Of a stretch of DNA of 64,000 bases, positions 9,711-17,584 are shown in pieces. Below the pieces are notes generated by a model, which saw nothing but the letters and a program-made list of their open reading frames with translations, ran no database searches and was not told where the DNA came from. Origin of the DNA: Marinospirillum alkaliphilum DSM 21637. Lineage in GTDB: Bacteria; Pseudomonadota; Gammaproteobacteria; Pseudomonadales; Halomonadaceae. The stretch covers positions 156,067 through 220,066 of the forward strand of contig NZ_FPJW01000005.1 of assembly GCF_900119735.1 (NCBI RefSeq), read 5' to 3'. The position numbers and the translations under genes are program-made. Numbering within the stretch: position 1 is the stretch's first letter; the number at the start of each line of letters is the position of its first letter.

Positions 9711-11066
9711 TCAGACTTTATGCGTGGCAAAATATTCTCTGGACAACTTGAACACCACCGGACTCAACAAGGCCAGTGCAATCAGGTTGGGCAGCGCCAT
9801 CATGGCATTCAGGGTATCCGCCAGCAGCCAGATGAACTCCAGATTCACCATGGCACCCAGCGGAATCGCCAGAATCCACAGCACCCGGTACGGCTTGATC
9901 ACCTTCACACCAAACAGGTACTCGGCACAGCGTTCGCCATAAAACGACCAGCCAATGATGGTGGTGAAGGCAAAAATAGCCAGTGAAATGGCCACAATGT
10001 AATTACCCACTGTGGGCAAGGCATGGCCAAAGGCTGCGCTGGTCAATGCTGCACCGGACACACCGCTGGTCCACACACCACTGGTGATGATCACCAGACC
10101 GGTTACCGAACAGATGATCAGGGTGTCAATGAAGGTACCCAGCATGGCAATCAAACCCTGACGCACCGGGTTTTTGGTTTGTGCTGCAGCATGCGCTATC
10201 GGTGCAGAACCCAGACCGGCCTCGTTGGAAAAAATACCCCGCGCCACACCAAAACGAATCGCAGCCCACACCGCCGCACCGGCAAAACCACCCTGGGCAG
10301 CCACCGGTGAAAAGGCATACTCAACAATCATGGCGATTGCTGAAGGAATTGCCGCGGCATTGATGGCCAGCACCACCAGACCCGCCAACAGGTATGAAAG
10401 CGCCATGAAAGGCACCAGCGCAGCCGCCACCCGACCGATACGACGAATACCACCAATCAGCACCAACCCCACCAGTGCCATGATGATCAGACCCGTCACA
10501 TACACCGGTAAACTGAAATTGGCCTGCAGCACATCCGCCACCGAGTTGGCCTGCACGGTATTACCAATGCCAAACGCTGCCACTGCACCGAAGATGGCAA
10601 ATGCCGTACCCAGCCACGCCCACTTCGGACCCAGGCCGTTTTTGATGTAATACATCGGGCCACCCACATGATTGCCCTTTTCATCCACCTCACGGTATTT
10701 CACCGCCAGCACGGCTTCAGAAAACTTGGTGGCCATACCCACCAGTGCGGTGATCCACATCCAGAACAGTGCACCGGGGCCGCCCAGAAAAATCGCTGTT
10801 GCCACACCGGCAATGTTACCGGTGCCAACCGTCGCAGACAGCGCGGTCATCAGTGCCTGAAAAGGGGGAATCTCTCCCTTGTCCTCTTCACCTTCACGCG
10901 CTTTGGTGCCACTGACCATCAGCCGGAAACCCATGCCAATTTTCATAATGGGCATGAGTTTGAGGCCGATCGAAAGGAACAGGCCCACCCCTAAAATCAG
11001 CACCAGCATCAACGGCCCCCAGACAATGCCGTTGATGCTGCTGACCAGTGATTCAATCGTTTCCAT
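9711..11066 (-). CDS. Alanine/glycine:cation (sodium) symporter, AGCS family
   Basis: 451-residue polytopic inner-membrane protein. Motifs TVGTGNIAGVATAIFLGGPG and GGPMYYIKNGLG with about ten hydrophobic segments are diagnostic of AGCS family amino acid carriers such as AgcS, AlsT and DagA, which take up alanine or glycine with Na+. The exact substrate cannot be read from sequence. The ATG at 11066 has AGGGAGAC before it. Its promoter region (11067-11200) holds a small palindrome that could be an operator. Confidence 0.9.
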   Translation of the reverse strand: METIESLVSSINGIVWGPLMLVLILGVGLFLSIGLKLMPIMKIGMGFRLMVSGTKAREGEEDKGEIPPFQALMTALSATVGTGNIAGVATAIFLGGPGALFWMWITALVGMATKFSEAVLAVKYREVDEKGNHVGGPMYYIKNGLGPKWAWLGTAFAIFGAVAAFGIGNTVQANSVADVLQANFSLPVYVTGLIIMALVGLVLIGGIRRIGRVAAALVPFMALSYLLAGLVVLAINAAAIPSAIAMIVEYAFSPVAAQGGFAGAAVWAAIRFGVARGIFSNEAGLGSAPIAHAAAQTKNPVRQGLIAMLGTFIDTLIICSVTGLVIITSGVWTSGVSGAALTSAAFGHALPTVGNYIVAISLAIFAFTTIIGWSFYGERCAEYLFGVKVIKPYRVLWILAIPLGAMVNLEFIWLLADTLNAMMALPNLIALALLSPVVFKLSREYFATHKV

Positions 11067-11164
11067 TTCAGTCTCCCTGTTTGTTTATTTGCTGAATTTC
11101 AGAAAATAAACCTTTAACGGAAGTTTTTCACGGAAAAATTGCACATCAGAAGAAGTTTTTTGAC

Positions 11165-11175
11165 CAGACGGTCTG
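11165..11175 (-). promoter_or_regulatory. Possible operator upstream of the AGCS symporter
   Basis: CAGAC-G-GTCTG is a perfect 11-base dyad about 100 bases upstream of the symporter start, in the size range of TetR-type half-sites. No regulator gene is adjacent. This could be chance. Confidence 0.25.
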
Positions 11176-11212
11176 ATTTAATGGCAACTTGATCCTGACA
11201 ACAAAAAAGCCG

Positions 11213-11242
11213 CTGTCGGCAATCACCGGCAGCGGCTTTTTT
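11213..11242 (-). terminator. Intrinsic terminator of the SDR gene
   Basis: AAAAAAGCCGCTG and CAGCGGCTTTTTT flank a short loop that can itself extend the stem (TCGG/CCGG). On the minus strand the stem is followed by six T, 13 bases after the SDR stop codon. The A/T flanks make it usable in either direction. Confidence 0.85.
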
Positions 11243-11254
11243 AAAACAGAAGGC

Positions 11255-12007
11255 TCAGGACTTGCCAGCAGTGAACCCGCCATCCACCAGCAGATTGGCA
11301 CCGGTGATGAAACTGGCTTCATCACTGACCAGGAACAAAAAGGCATTGGCCACTTCTTCCGGGCGACCCAGACGACCAATCGGATGCAGACTGATCAATC
11401 CCTGCATCAGCTGTTCATCCAGCCCGGCCAGCAAGGGTGTATCAATGTACCCTGGTCCGATGGAGTTGACCCTGACACCTTTGCTGGCACCTTCCAGCGC
11501 CAGGGTGCGAGTCATGTTCACCACCCCACCCTTGGCGGCAGTATAAGCAGCCGTGCCGGACTGACCGAACACCCCGAGAATCGAGGCACAATTCACAATG
11601 CAGCCACTGCCCTGAGCATACATGGGCTTTAATGCGGCACGAGCCACACGAAACACCCCGGTCAGGTTCACATCCAGAATGTGGGTGAAATCTTCATCCG
11701 GATAGTCTTCGGCCGGACAAATACCACCGATCCCGGCATTGTTGAACACACCATCCACCCGACCCAGCTCAGCCACCATGCCATCAATCAAGGCATTCAC
11801 CTCGACGGTGGATGCCACGTTGCAAGGCATAAACAAGCAGCGTCCCTGGTATTTGGCATCCAGCGCCTTAGCTCGACTGACACCTTCACTGCTAGCAAGA
11901 TCAGACATCACCACATCAGCACCTTCCTGCAGGCAACGCTCCACGGCCGCCAGACCGATACCACTGGCACCACCGGTCACCAGAATCTTTTTACCTTTTA
12001 CACGCAT
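11255..12007 (-). CDS. Short-chain dehydrogenase/reductase
   Basis: 250-residue NAD(P)-dependent oxidoreductase of the classical SDR family. The Rossmann motif is TGGASGIG near residue 11; NNAG lies near 85; the catalytic serine is in NCASIL and the YxxxK pair is in TAAYTAAKGG. Acidic residue D at the end of the second strand (VVMSDLAS) favours NAD over NADP. The substrate is unknown and the neighbours do not define it. The ATG at 12007 has GGAGG six bases upstream, so it is preferred to the GTG just before it. Confidence 0.85.
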   Translation of the reverse strand: MRVKGKKILVTGGASGIGLAAVERCLQEGADVVMSDLASSEGVSRAKALDAKYQGRCLFMPCNVASTVEVNALIDGMVAELGRVDGVFNNAGIGGICPAEDYPDEDFTHILDVNLTGVFRVARAALKPMYAQGSGCIVNCASILGVFGQSGTAAYTAAKGGVVNMTRTLALEGASKGVRVNSIGPGYIDTPLLAGLDEQLMQGLISLHPIGRLGRPEEVANAFLFLVSDEASFITGANLLVDGGFTAGKS

Positions 12008-12213
12008 CACACACCTCCGAGGGCTTCATGAGTGATTACAGCTTACAACAAGCACCGTCAGGATGCGCAAACTCATCCGCGAAGGCTGCCACCGGTCAAA
12101 AAGATTGATGGTTTTTTGAACCAAACCTTACCGGAGCTATTGCCCGAAATGTGCTTCTGATCTAGTGTAGGACAAGACTGCAAGCCCTCTCCCACGCATT
12201 CAGGAAACCAGCC

Positions 12214-12765
12214 ATGCGTTTTCTCTCTGCCCTGCTGTTCAGCCTCCTGGCTTTTAATCTTTATGCCTCTGATCTGACCCGTGCTGATGTTGAGCGCTGG
12301 ATCAAAACCCATGGTGAACTGCAATCCTGGCTGGATCAGCATCAGGAGCAACTGCCGGATGAAGACTTCGCCAACACCAACCTCAGCATGGAAGAGCTGA
12401 TGGCCAAAGGCATCCAGCAACTCAGAACTGCCGGTTTGTATAACGAGTTCAACCGACGGGTGCAGCGTGCAGGCTTCAGCAACGTGGAGCACTGGGCAAA
12501 ACTGGGTCAGCAGATTTCACTGACCTACATGGCCATCGGTCTGGAAGAGAACCCCCAGGCACTGGGTATGTTTGAAGCCCAGTTACGAGAATTACGATCT
12601 GCCAGAGACATCCCGGCAGAAGAAAAAGCCATGTATGAAGCCATGCTGAATGAATCCATCAACATGATGCGCCAGGCACAACGCATGAGCTCAGCCAGCA
12701 AGGCCGCTGTTCGCCCCTACCAGCGCCAGCTGGAAGAACTCTTTGATCAGGAAGACAGCTACTGA
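12214..12765 (+). CDS. Exported hypothetical protein
   Basis: 183 residues. Residues 1-19 form a clear signal peptide (MRFLSALLFSLLAFNLYAS) with a likely cut after A18. The mature part is almost all helix and acidic, with no cysteine pairs and no motif I recognise. It is translationally coupled to the DUF1330 gene by a TGATG overlap, so the pair forms a small operon. I do not assign a function. Confidence 0.7.
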   Translation: MRFLSALLFSLLAFNLYASDLTRADVERWIKTHGELQSWLDQHQEQLPDEDFANTNLSMEELMAKGIQQLRTAGLYNEFNRRVQRAGFSNVEHWAKLGQQISLTYMAIGLEENPQALGMFEAQLRELRSARDIPAEEKAMYEAMLNESINMMRQAQRMSSASKAAVRPYQRQLEELFDQEDSY

Positions 12766-13169
12766 TGCCGCATGCCTACATCGTTGGACAAATCCGCATC
12801 AAAGACGCAGACCGCTGGGCAGATTATTGCAGCCAGGTGCCCGCCACACTGGAACCCTGGCATGCTGAACTGATGTTTCGCGGTACAAAGGACACCACCT
12901 TTGCCGGTGAAACACCCTACACCAATATCGTGGTGATCCGTTTTCCAGACATCACCACAGCCAAAGCCTGGCATGACTCCGAAGCCTATCAGGCACTGGT
13001 ACCCTTGAGGGAAAGTGCAGCTGATGTGTTGTTGAGTGGGTTTGAAGACACAACCATACCATCAGCAGCAATCCTTGAAGGTATTGCAAGGGGTGAGCAG
13101 AATGTTCTTGAAGGCCAAACATACTGCCAAAGTGAAGCCAGAGAGAAAATGAGCAAATGGCTGAAATAA
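12765..13169 (+). CDS. DUF1330 protein with an antitoxin-like C-terminal tail (fusion)
   Basis: 134 residues. Residues 1-95 are a full-length DUF1330 domain (ferredoxin-like dimer fold; features YIVGQIRIKD, WADYCSQVPATL and FPDITTAKAWHDSEAY). Family members normally end here. Residues 96-134 are different: AILEGIARGEQNVLEGQTYC followed by QSEAREKMSKWLK, the pattern of the C-terminal toxin-binding tail of ParD/CopG- or StbD-like antitoxins. The toxin frame starts inside the last codons, as in real antitoxin-toxin pairs. The natural reading is that a deletion joined the DUF1330 gene in frame to the 3' end of an antitoxin gene. Confidence 0.7.
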   Translation: MPHAYIVGQIRIKDADRWADYCSQVPATLEPWHAELMFRGTKDTTFAGETPYTNIVVIRFPDITTAKAWHDSEAYQALVPLRESAADVLLSGFEDTTIPSAAILEGIARGEQNVLEGQTYCQSEAREKMSKWLK

Positions 13170-13327
13170 TCTGGACGGAACCAGCCTTGCAGGAACTTAA
13201 TGCTCTTGCCGAGTACATCGCACTGGACAACAGCGACGCAGCACGCAATCTGGTTCAGAAGGTTTTTAAAAAAACAGAGCGACTGGAAAACTTTCCTGAA
13301 TCCGGACGCACTCCACCTGGCAGATAA
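13157..13327 (+). pseudogene. Truncated ParE/RelE-family toxin
   Basis: 56 codons from an ATG overlapping the end of the preceding gene by 13 bases. The peptide begins MAEIIWTEPALQELNALAEY and continues through DNSDAARNLVQKVFKKTERL to ENFPESGR, the first half of the ParE fold. The second half, with the conserved R/Y strands found in toxins of about 95 residues, is missing; a stop comes right after GRTPPGR. The break is immediately left of the defence island, so insertion of that island or an associated deletion probably removed the 3' half. Confidence 0.75.
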
Positions 13328-13454
13328 AGGTTTGAGCTTGATATTTCACTGGTTCACCACCATAATGCATCCAAGCTCTTCGGAGCTGGTTGAACCTTTA
13401 CCTAGTTGTTTTGGTTCCTGGCTGCGCCTCAGTCGCCGATAAGACTGGGGCATA
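13328..13454. other. Junction between the broken toxin gene and the defence island
   Basis: 127 bases without a gene. This should be the left end of the island. I looked for a direct repeat shared with the right edge (22682-22788) and saw none of convincing length, and no integrase or tRNA is next to it, so the insertion route is unclear. Confidence 0.45.
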
Positions 13455-13970
13455 TCACCCTCCCTTCTTCACCTCTGCCAGAAATGCTTTTTGCTTGATT
13501 TCAGTCTGCACATAGCTAGGATTAGCGGCTATAGCCGTTACAAAAGTGAAAGGCTTATCGGGCTTTCTTGGATCATCCAGAACCACAACATAACTTTCAT
13601 CAACAACAACGTATGTCCGTCGTTTTCTATCACGGCCACGACTGTCCTTTTTTGACTGGGTATAACGATGAATCGTACCGGCTGAAGCTGCAAGCACCTC
13701 GGCGATCCATAAAATCCGACGCGCTCTTTCATGATCAAAACCACCATCGTGAACACAGGTGCCCAAGCAATAGTTTTTGGCTTTACTGAAGGCATGATCA
13801 AAAGCACCGGCTGCAAAGATAATCGAAGCACCTGTCCAGTCAGTAAAAACTCGTCGATTACCCTGCTCATCGTAGACGTAGGTATCCAGATATACCTGAC
13901 GATATGCCTCGATCAGATTTTCTTCCGTATCGGCTTTCAGTCGCAGTTTCGGCCACAAGCTATCAGTCAA
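13455..13970 (-). CDS. Small unrecognised protein, possible BECR-fold (Barnase/EndoU/ColicinE5/RelE-like) RNase
   Basis: 171 residues, not assignable to a named family by eye. The order of features recalls phage-type BECR nucleases: IIFAAGAFDHAFSKAK with a histidine, a helix ERARRILWIAEVL, IHRYTQSKK, then a basic turn RGRDRKRRTYVVV and strands SYVVVLDDP and FTFVTAIAANPSYV. Candidate active residues are His in FDHAF, the RRTY segment and the Thr in VTAI. It starts with TTG at 13970, one base after the DUF3800 stop, with AAGGA inside the DUF3800 3' end, so it is translationally coupled. Last gene of the island operon. The nuclease call is inference. Confidence 0.45.
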   Translation of the reverse strand: MTDSLWPKLRLKADTEENLIEAYRQVYLDTYVYDEQGNRRVFTDWTGASIIFAAGAFDHAFSKAKNYCLGTCVHDGGFDHERARRILWIAEVLAASAGTIHRYTQSKKDSRGRDRKRRTYVVVDESYVVVLDDPRKPDKPFTFVTAIAANPSYVQTEIKQKAFLAEVKKGG

Positions 13971-13971
13971 A

Positions 13972-14670
13972 CTATCGTCCTTGCCAGTTGAAGATATTGA
14001 ATTTTCGTTCAGTCCTGGGAGTAGTAAACCGCAAGCCGCTTTTACCTACGGCTTTAGCCAGATGACCAGCATACTGCACTTTAAAAACGCTGGCGTTAGA
14101 GCGACTCTGCATGTCATTCCAATCATACCCCACCGCTCCCATCAACAAGTCTGCAAGCTGTATCAGCGGCTGGTTATGCGACTCTACCGGCTCAAGACAA
14201 GCTATTTTGGCTCTACCCATTAGCTTGTGTGCCAGAATCTGCCGCAGCTCTTCAAAACGACCACTGGCAGCATTCTGTTGCCAATCCAGATAAATATGGT
14301 AGGTATCACCTGGCTGAAGCCAATGTACCAGTAATTGGTAATAAAGCTTGTAAAAGCCAAGCTCTTTATCACCATTATTCCACTGCTCATGATCCAGTTG
14401 CCTTCGGTCAACCACAACACAACGAAAAGAAAGACATTGCTCTTCAGCAAACAACTGGATCAGGCTAAGATAAAATTCTGCCTTATTGGGTGATGCTTTT
14501 TTCCAGCCAAATTCTGTTTTAATGCCATGCTTGGTCATCAGACCATGCAGACGGCTAACAATGCGGCGCTTTTCTTCCCGAGGACATTGAAGCGCACCGA
14601 TAACGATGTAGGGCTGTGATGGATCTGATGTATGGCGGCTTTCATCGCAATAGATGTTGTAAATTGTCAT
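13972..14670 (-). CDS. DUF3800 domain protein
   Basis: 232 residues. The diagnostic N-terminal YCDES (7-11), then a strand YIVIGALQCP, RCVVVDRRQL, YHIYLDWQQN and QPLIQLADLLMGAVGYDWN, define the DUF3800 family, predicted to have an RNase H-like fold with acidic residues D9, E10 and the Asp in QLAD as metal ligands. Members are common in defence islands, and the biochemical role is not settled. It sits 18 bases after herA and is tightly coupled to the small nuclease-like gene after it. Confidence 0.85.
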   Translation of the reverse strand: MTIYNIYCDESRHTSDPSQPYIVIGALQCPREEKRRIVSRLHGLMTKHGIKTEFGWKKASPNKAEFYLSLIQLFAEEQCLSFRCVVVDRRQLDHEQWNNGDKELGFYKLYYQLLVHWLQPGDTYHIYLDWQQNAASGRFEELRQILAHKLMGRAKIACLEPVESHNQPLIQLADLLMGAVGYDWNDMQSRSNASVFKVQYAGHLAKAVGKSGLRFTTPRTERKFNIFNWQGR

Positions 14671-14688
14671 TATGCATACTCAATAAAA

Positions 14689-16431
14689 TCATTTGCTCTG
14701 ATAGCGCCATTTCGTAACCACAATACCAATCTGCTCTATGGTCATCGCCTGTTGCTGCCAACCTTTATCAAAATCGACATCACTTGAACGTGGCAGTTGG
14801 TCATCAGATAAACTTCGAATCATCACTCTAGTAGGTAGCGTTGCAGCTTGACCAACAAAGATTGCTTCCTGACGCCTTAAACCAGAAAGCATCTTGGTTA
14901 AGCCAGACATAGAATCAGGTAACACACTACGAACATGTTCGCGGTCTGCATCATTGGTTATTCGAAGCACAATCCATGAGTTACATTGGGACAACACCGT
15001 TGCCTCAACTTCACTAGGTCTCTGCGAAACTAATAACAGACCAACACCATATTTGCGACCTTCCTTTGCTATTCTGCGAATTGCAGATTGTGCCGCTTCA
15101 TACTGCGCCTCACCTCGATTAGGTACATATCGGTGAGCCTCTTCACATACCAAAAGTACAGGGCTGTTTTGCCGCTCGGCCTCGGTTTGCCAGACTTTAA
15201 GTTGAAACACGATTCTCGCGATTGCAGCGCTAGCTACCCCAGCCACTTCATTCGGCACACCAGACAAGTCAACAATCTGCACTGTGGTTTGCTGCGTTAA
15301 GAATTGATTGACGATTGTTGGTAATGGATCTTCAACACCATCCCAACTTTCCATCATAAATTTGAGGCGGCCATCCTTTAGCAACGAGTCAATCTTGCGA
15401 ATGACTTTGCTGTAATCCTCATGGGCTTTTTTATCTTTGTTATCCGGTCGTTGTGCGTTAATTGCACCAATCAATCCTTCCTCATAGCGTGCTCCATCTT
15501 TGAATCCAAAATGATCTAAGCCTGCTGCACTGCCAATAATGTAAGGAATCGGCGAGTCAACAGTTAATTGATTCTTATCAAGCTGAAGCTGTTTAGCTGC
15601 CCGCTCACGAACAGCAATTAGTGCATTTTTAACAATGTTTGATTGCGAGGTTGCTGCAAACTCGGTCTTACCGATAAACAAACTCAGGGACTCTTCTAAA
15701 TCGAGTAACCAATACGGTAGTTTCAGTGAACCTTCATCGGTCGATAAACGTTGGTGCACGGGGAACGCTTTGCCGTACTCATTATGTGGGTCAAGGATAA
15801 TAACTTGTGGGTGCCAGTGCATATGACCGGCTATCTGGCCACGTTCGAGTATACTGTGAATAACTGCTGCAACAGTGCCTGATTTACCGGCACCGGTGGA
15901 GCCAAGGATGGCAGTGTGCTTACCTAGCAATTCATTCAACTCAGCGTAACAAGGGGCGCCGCCAGAGCCAACATGCTCGCCAAGTTGAATAACAGCACCT
16001 TTGGCGTCACCGTAAATAAACCTAAGCTCGGATTTGGGTGTCAGATAAATGGTTTGCTGTGGTAGTGGATAAGTAGCAACTCCGCGTTCGAACTCAAGGG
16101 TAAACTCATCTTCACCTTTCCTGCGCCACTCCCCCTCACCAAACAAATCAGCTTCAATAATGCGCTCATCTGAAGATGCGACAGGCAAGCCCTTTTCTAG
16201 CTGGTAGTCAGCCTTCATACGTAATCGACTGACTAACCCATAAATAGAGCGGCGGCCAAAATGAACTTTGATGATTGAGCCAAACTGCCCAATCGGATAG
16301 TTTTCACCAGCAAATACTCGGGACAAGTCTGAAATAGAAGGGTCGAGCTCAGCGATAATACGCGAACCATCTACCTCAATAATTTTACCGATAGAGAGAT
16401 TCTCAATGGGTTTTATGTATTTGTTATCCAT
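14689..16431 (-). CDS. herA: HerA-family ATPase/helicase
   Basis: 580-residue hexameric DNA translocase of the HerA/FtsK group. An N-terminal HAS-barrel (about 10-75, SIGKIIEVDGSRIIAEL) precedes the ATPase core (DUF87) with Walker A GSTGAGKS at 177-184, Walker B VLLVCEEAH near 430 and a sensor segment LLLVSQRPSEVE. The ATG at 16431 is used because AAGGAGGT lies seven bases before it; it follows the SIR2 stop by one base. HerA next to a SIR2 gene is the known two-gene SIR2-HerA anti-phage system, in which HerA forms a ring with the SIR2 NADase. Confidence 0.92.
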   Translation of the reverse strand: MDNKYIKPIENLSIGKIIEVDGSRIIAELDPSISDLSRVFAGENYPIGQFGSIIKVHFGRRSIYGLVSRLRMKADYQLEKGLPVASSDERIIEADLFGEGEWRRKGEDEFTLEFERGVATYPLPQQTIYLTPKSELRFIYGDAKGAVIQLGEHVGSGGAPCYAELNELLGKHTAILGSTGAGKSGTVAAVIHSILERGQIAGHMHWHPQVIILDPHNEYGKAFPVHQRLSTDEGSLKLPYWLLDLEESLSLFIGKTEFAATSQSNIVKNALIAVRERAAKQLQLDKNQLTVDSPIPYIIGSAAGLDHFGFKDGARYEEGLIGAINAQRPDNKDKKAHEDYSKVIRKIDSLLKDGRLKFMMESWDGVEDPLPTIVNQFLTQQTTVQIVDLSGVPNEVAGVASAAIARIVFQLKVWQTEAERQNSPVLLVCEEAHRYVPNRGEAQYEAAQSAIRRIAKEGRKYGVGLLLVSQRPSEVEATVLSQCNSWIVLRITNDADREHVRSVLPDSMSGLTKMLSGLRRQEAIFVGQAATLPTRVMIRSLSDDQLPRSSDVDFDKGWQQQAMTIEQIGIVVTKWRYQSK

Positions 16432-16432
16432 A

Positions 16433-17575
16433 TCAAATACCTCCTTCAAGGATCTGCGTTAGGTTTTCAAACTTCCACCATTCAATGCTATTTTCTGAGG
16501 TTGCCTTGTGATCGGCGTGATAAAAACCTTTGTCGGCGAAAATAAGTACTTGTTCGTTAATTGCGCTGTCTTCATACCAAGTTTTTAGCGTGCCGCTAGG
16601 CTCGGAGTCACTGGTAAACGCAATCACGGTTAAATTACCATTTGAAGACCTTAAACCGCGTTCGATTTCTAGGTTGATATGTGCATCACCAAAACTATAA
16701 CCGGCAATCAACAAAACCCGTTGACTACCACCTCGCGGGTTTAATACCGTCCTTGCTCTGTGCATTAAGTTTGCATAGGGATCGAGTTGTGTTTCACGGT
16801 ATTTAGTTGATGCAGGCCAAATCATAATCTTTGCAGCTTGCTCTTTACTGCACTTCAAATGCGGAGCAATACGTAATGGTGTTGATGAAGAAGCATGTTC
16901 AGCCCAATTGATGGAACCATGTAGCTTAAATACTCGGGCATCTAGATTGTTCTGTTCAAACGTCGAAGGGTTCCACCATCCTGATACACCACCTTCTAAA
17001 CCATCGGCATATCTCAATTGAGATAGTGCGAGTGAGTCTTCAATTAACGTGTCGTAGTTCATCACTAGATAATCGATAGTGCTCGGAATGTTGTCTTTGC
17101 CTGGTCGCATTGGTCGATGAATAGCCTGAACAAAACGCTCATGCACAGCAGAATCTACTTCAACATTAATTACGTCAAAAATAGCGAGTTTTATCTCGTT
17201 TATCGCTTGCAATAGTTGATCGTTGCTGTATTCAGTATCGCCAATCAATACACTGCTAGCGGTTACACTGCGATTTTCTCGACGAGCTGTAATAGCAAGC
17301 CAATCGACTAGCTCGCTTAGGTAGTCTTCAATGTGTGAAGCTGGTTTTGCGCCAGTAAAAGAAGTTTGTATGGCTGTCAATATCTGCTTGGAATCAACGG
17401 AAAGCTTGTCACTTTTTAGTGCTCTTTCTGTTAGCTGGTTTGTTAATGGAAGGCCAGCACAAAAACTCGCCCCTGCACCTAACAGAACCGCTTTTGAGTG
17501 TGAGAGCAATTCTTCGAGTTTATTTATTGATTCTCTGAACTCCTTTTGTTCAAAAACCGTAGTATCGAATGCCAT
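16433..17575 (-). CDS. SIR2-family NADase effector
   Basis: 380 residues. The NAD-binding motif LLGAGASFCAGLP (31-43), MNYDTLIEDS, the catalytic histidine in VFKLHGSINW and the LLIAGYSFGDAHIN segment are typical of defence-associated SIR2 proteins, which hydrolyse NAD+ on infection. Zinc-finger cysteines of deacetylase sirtuins are absent. The ATG at 17575 has AAGGAG five bases upstream; the GTG at 17581 would overlap that site. The start follows hsdS by nine bases and the stop precedes herA by one, so it is expressed with both. Confidence 0.92.
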   Translation of the reverse strand: MAFDTTVFEQKEFRESINKLEELLSHSKAVLLGAGASFCAGLPLTNQLTERALKSDKLSVDSKQILTAIQTSFTGAKPASHIEDYLSELVDWLAITARRENRSVTASSVLIGDTEYSNDQLLQAINEIKLAIFDVINVEVDSAVHERFVQAIHRPMRPGKDNIPSTIDYLVMNYDTLIEDSLALSQLRYADGLEGGVSGWWNPSTFEQNNLDARVFKLHGSINWAEHASSSTPLRIAPHLKCSKEQAAKIMIWPASTKYRETQLDPYANLMHRARTVLNPRGGSQRVLLIAGYSFGDAHINLEIERGLRSSNGNLTVIAFTSDSEPSGTLKTWYEDSAINEQVLIFADKGFYHADHKATSENSIEWWKFENLTQILEGGI

Positions 17576-17584
17576 ACTCACTCC

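Noticed and set aside
11067..11212. Riboswitch ahead of the alanine/glycine symporter
   Set aside because: Glycine riboswitches can precede AGCS genes, but I could not find the paired conserved cores in this short gap.
13200..13442. Open frame of 80 codons across the toxin stump and island junction
   Set aside because: It is out of frame with the ParE homology, has no recognised motif and no ribosome binding site.
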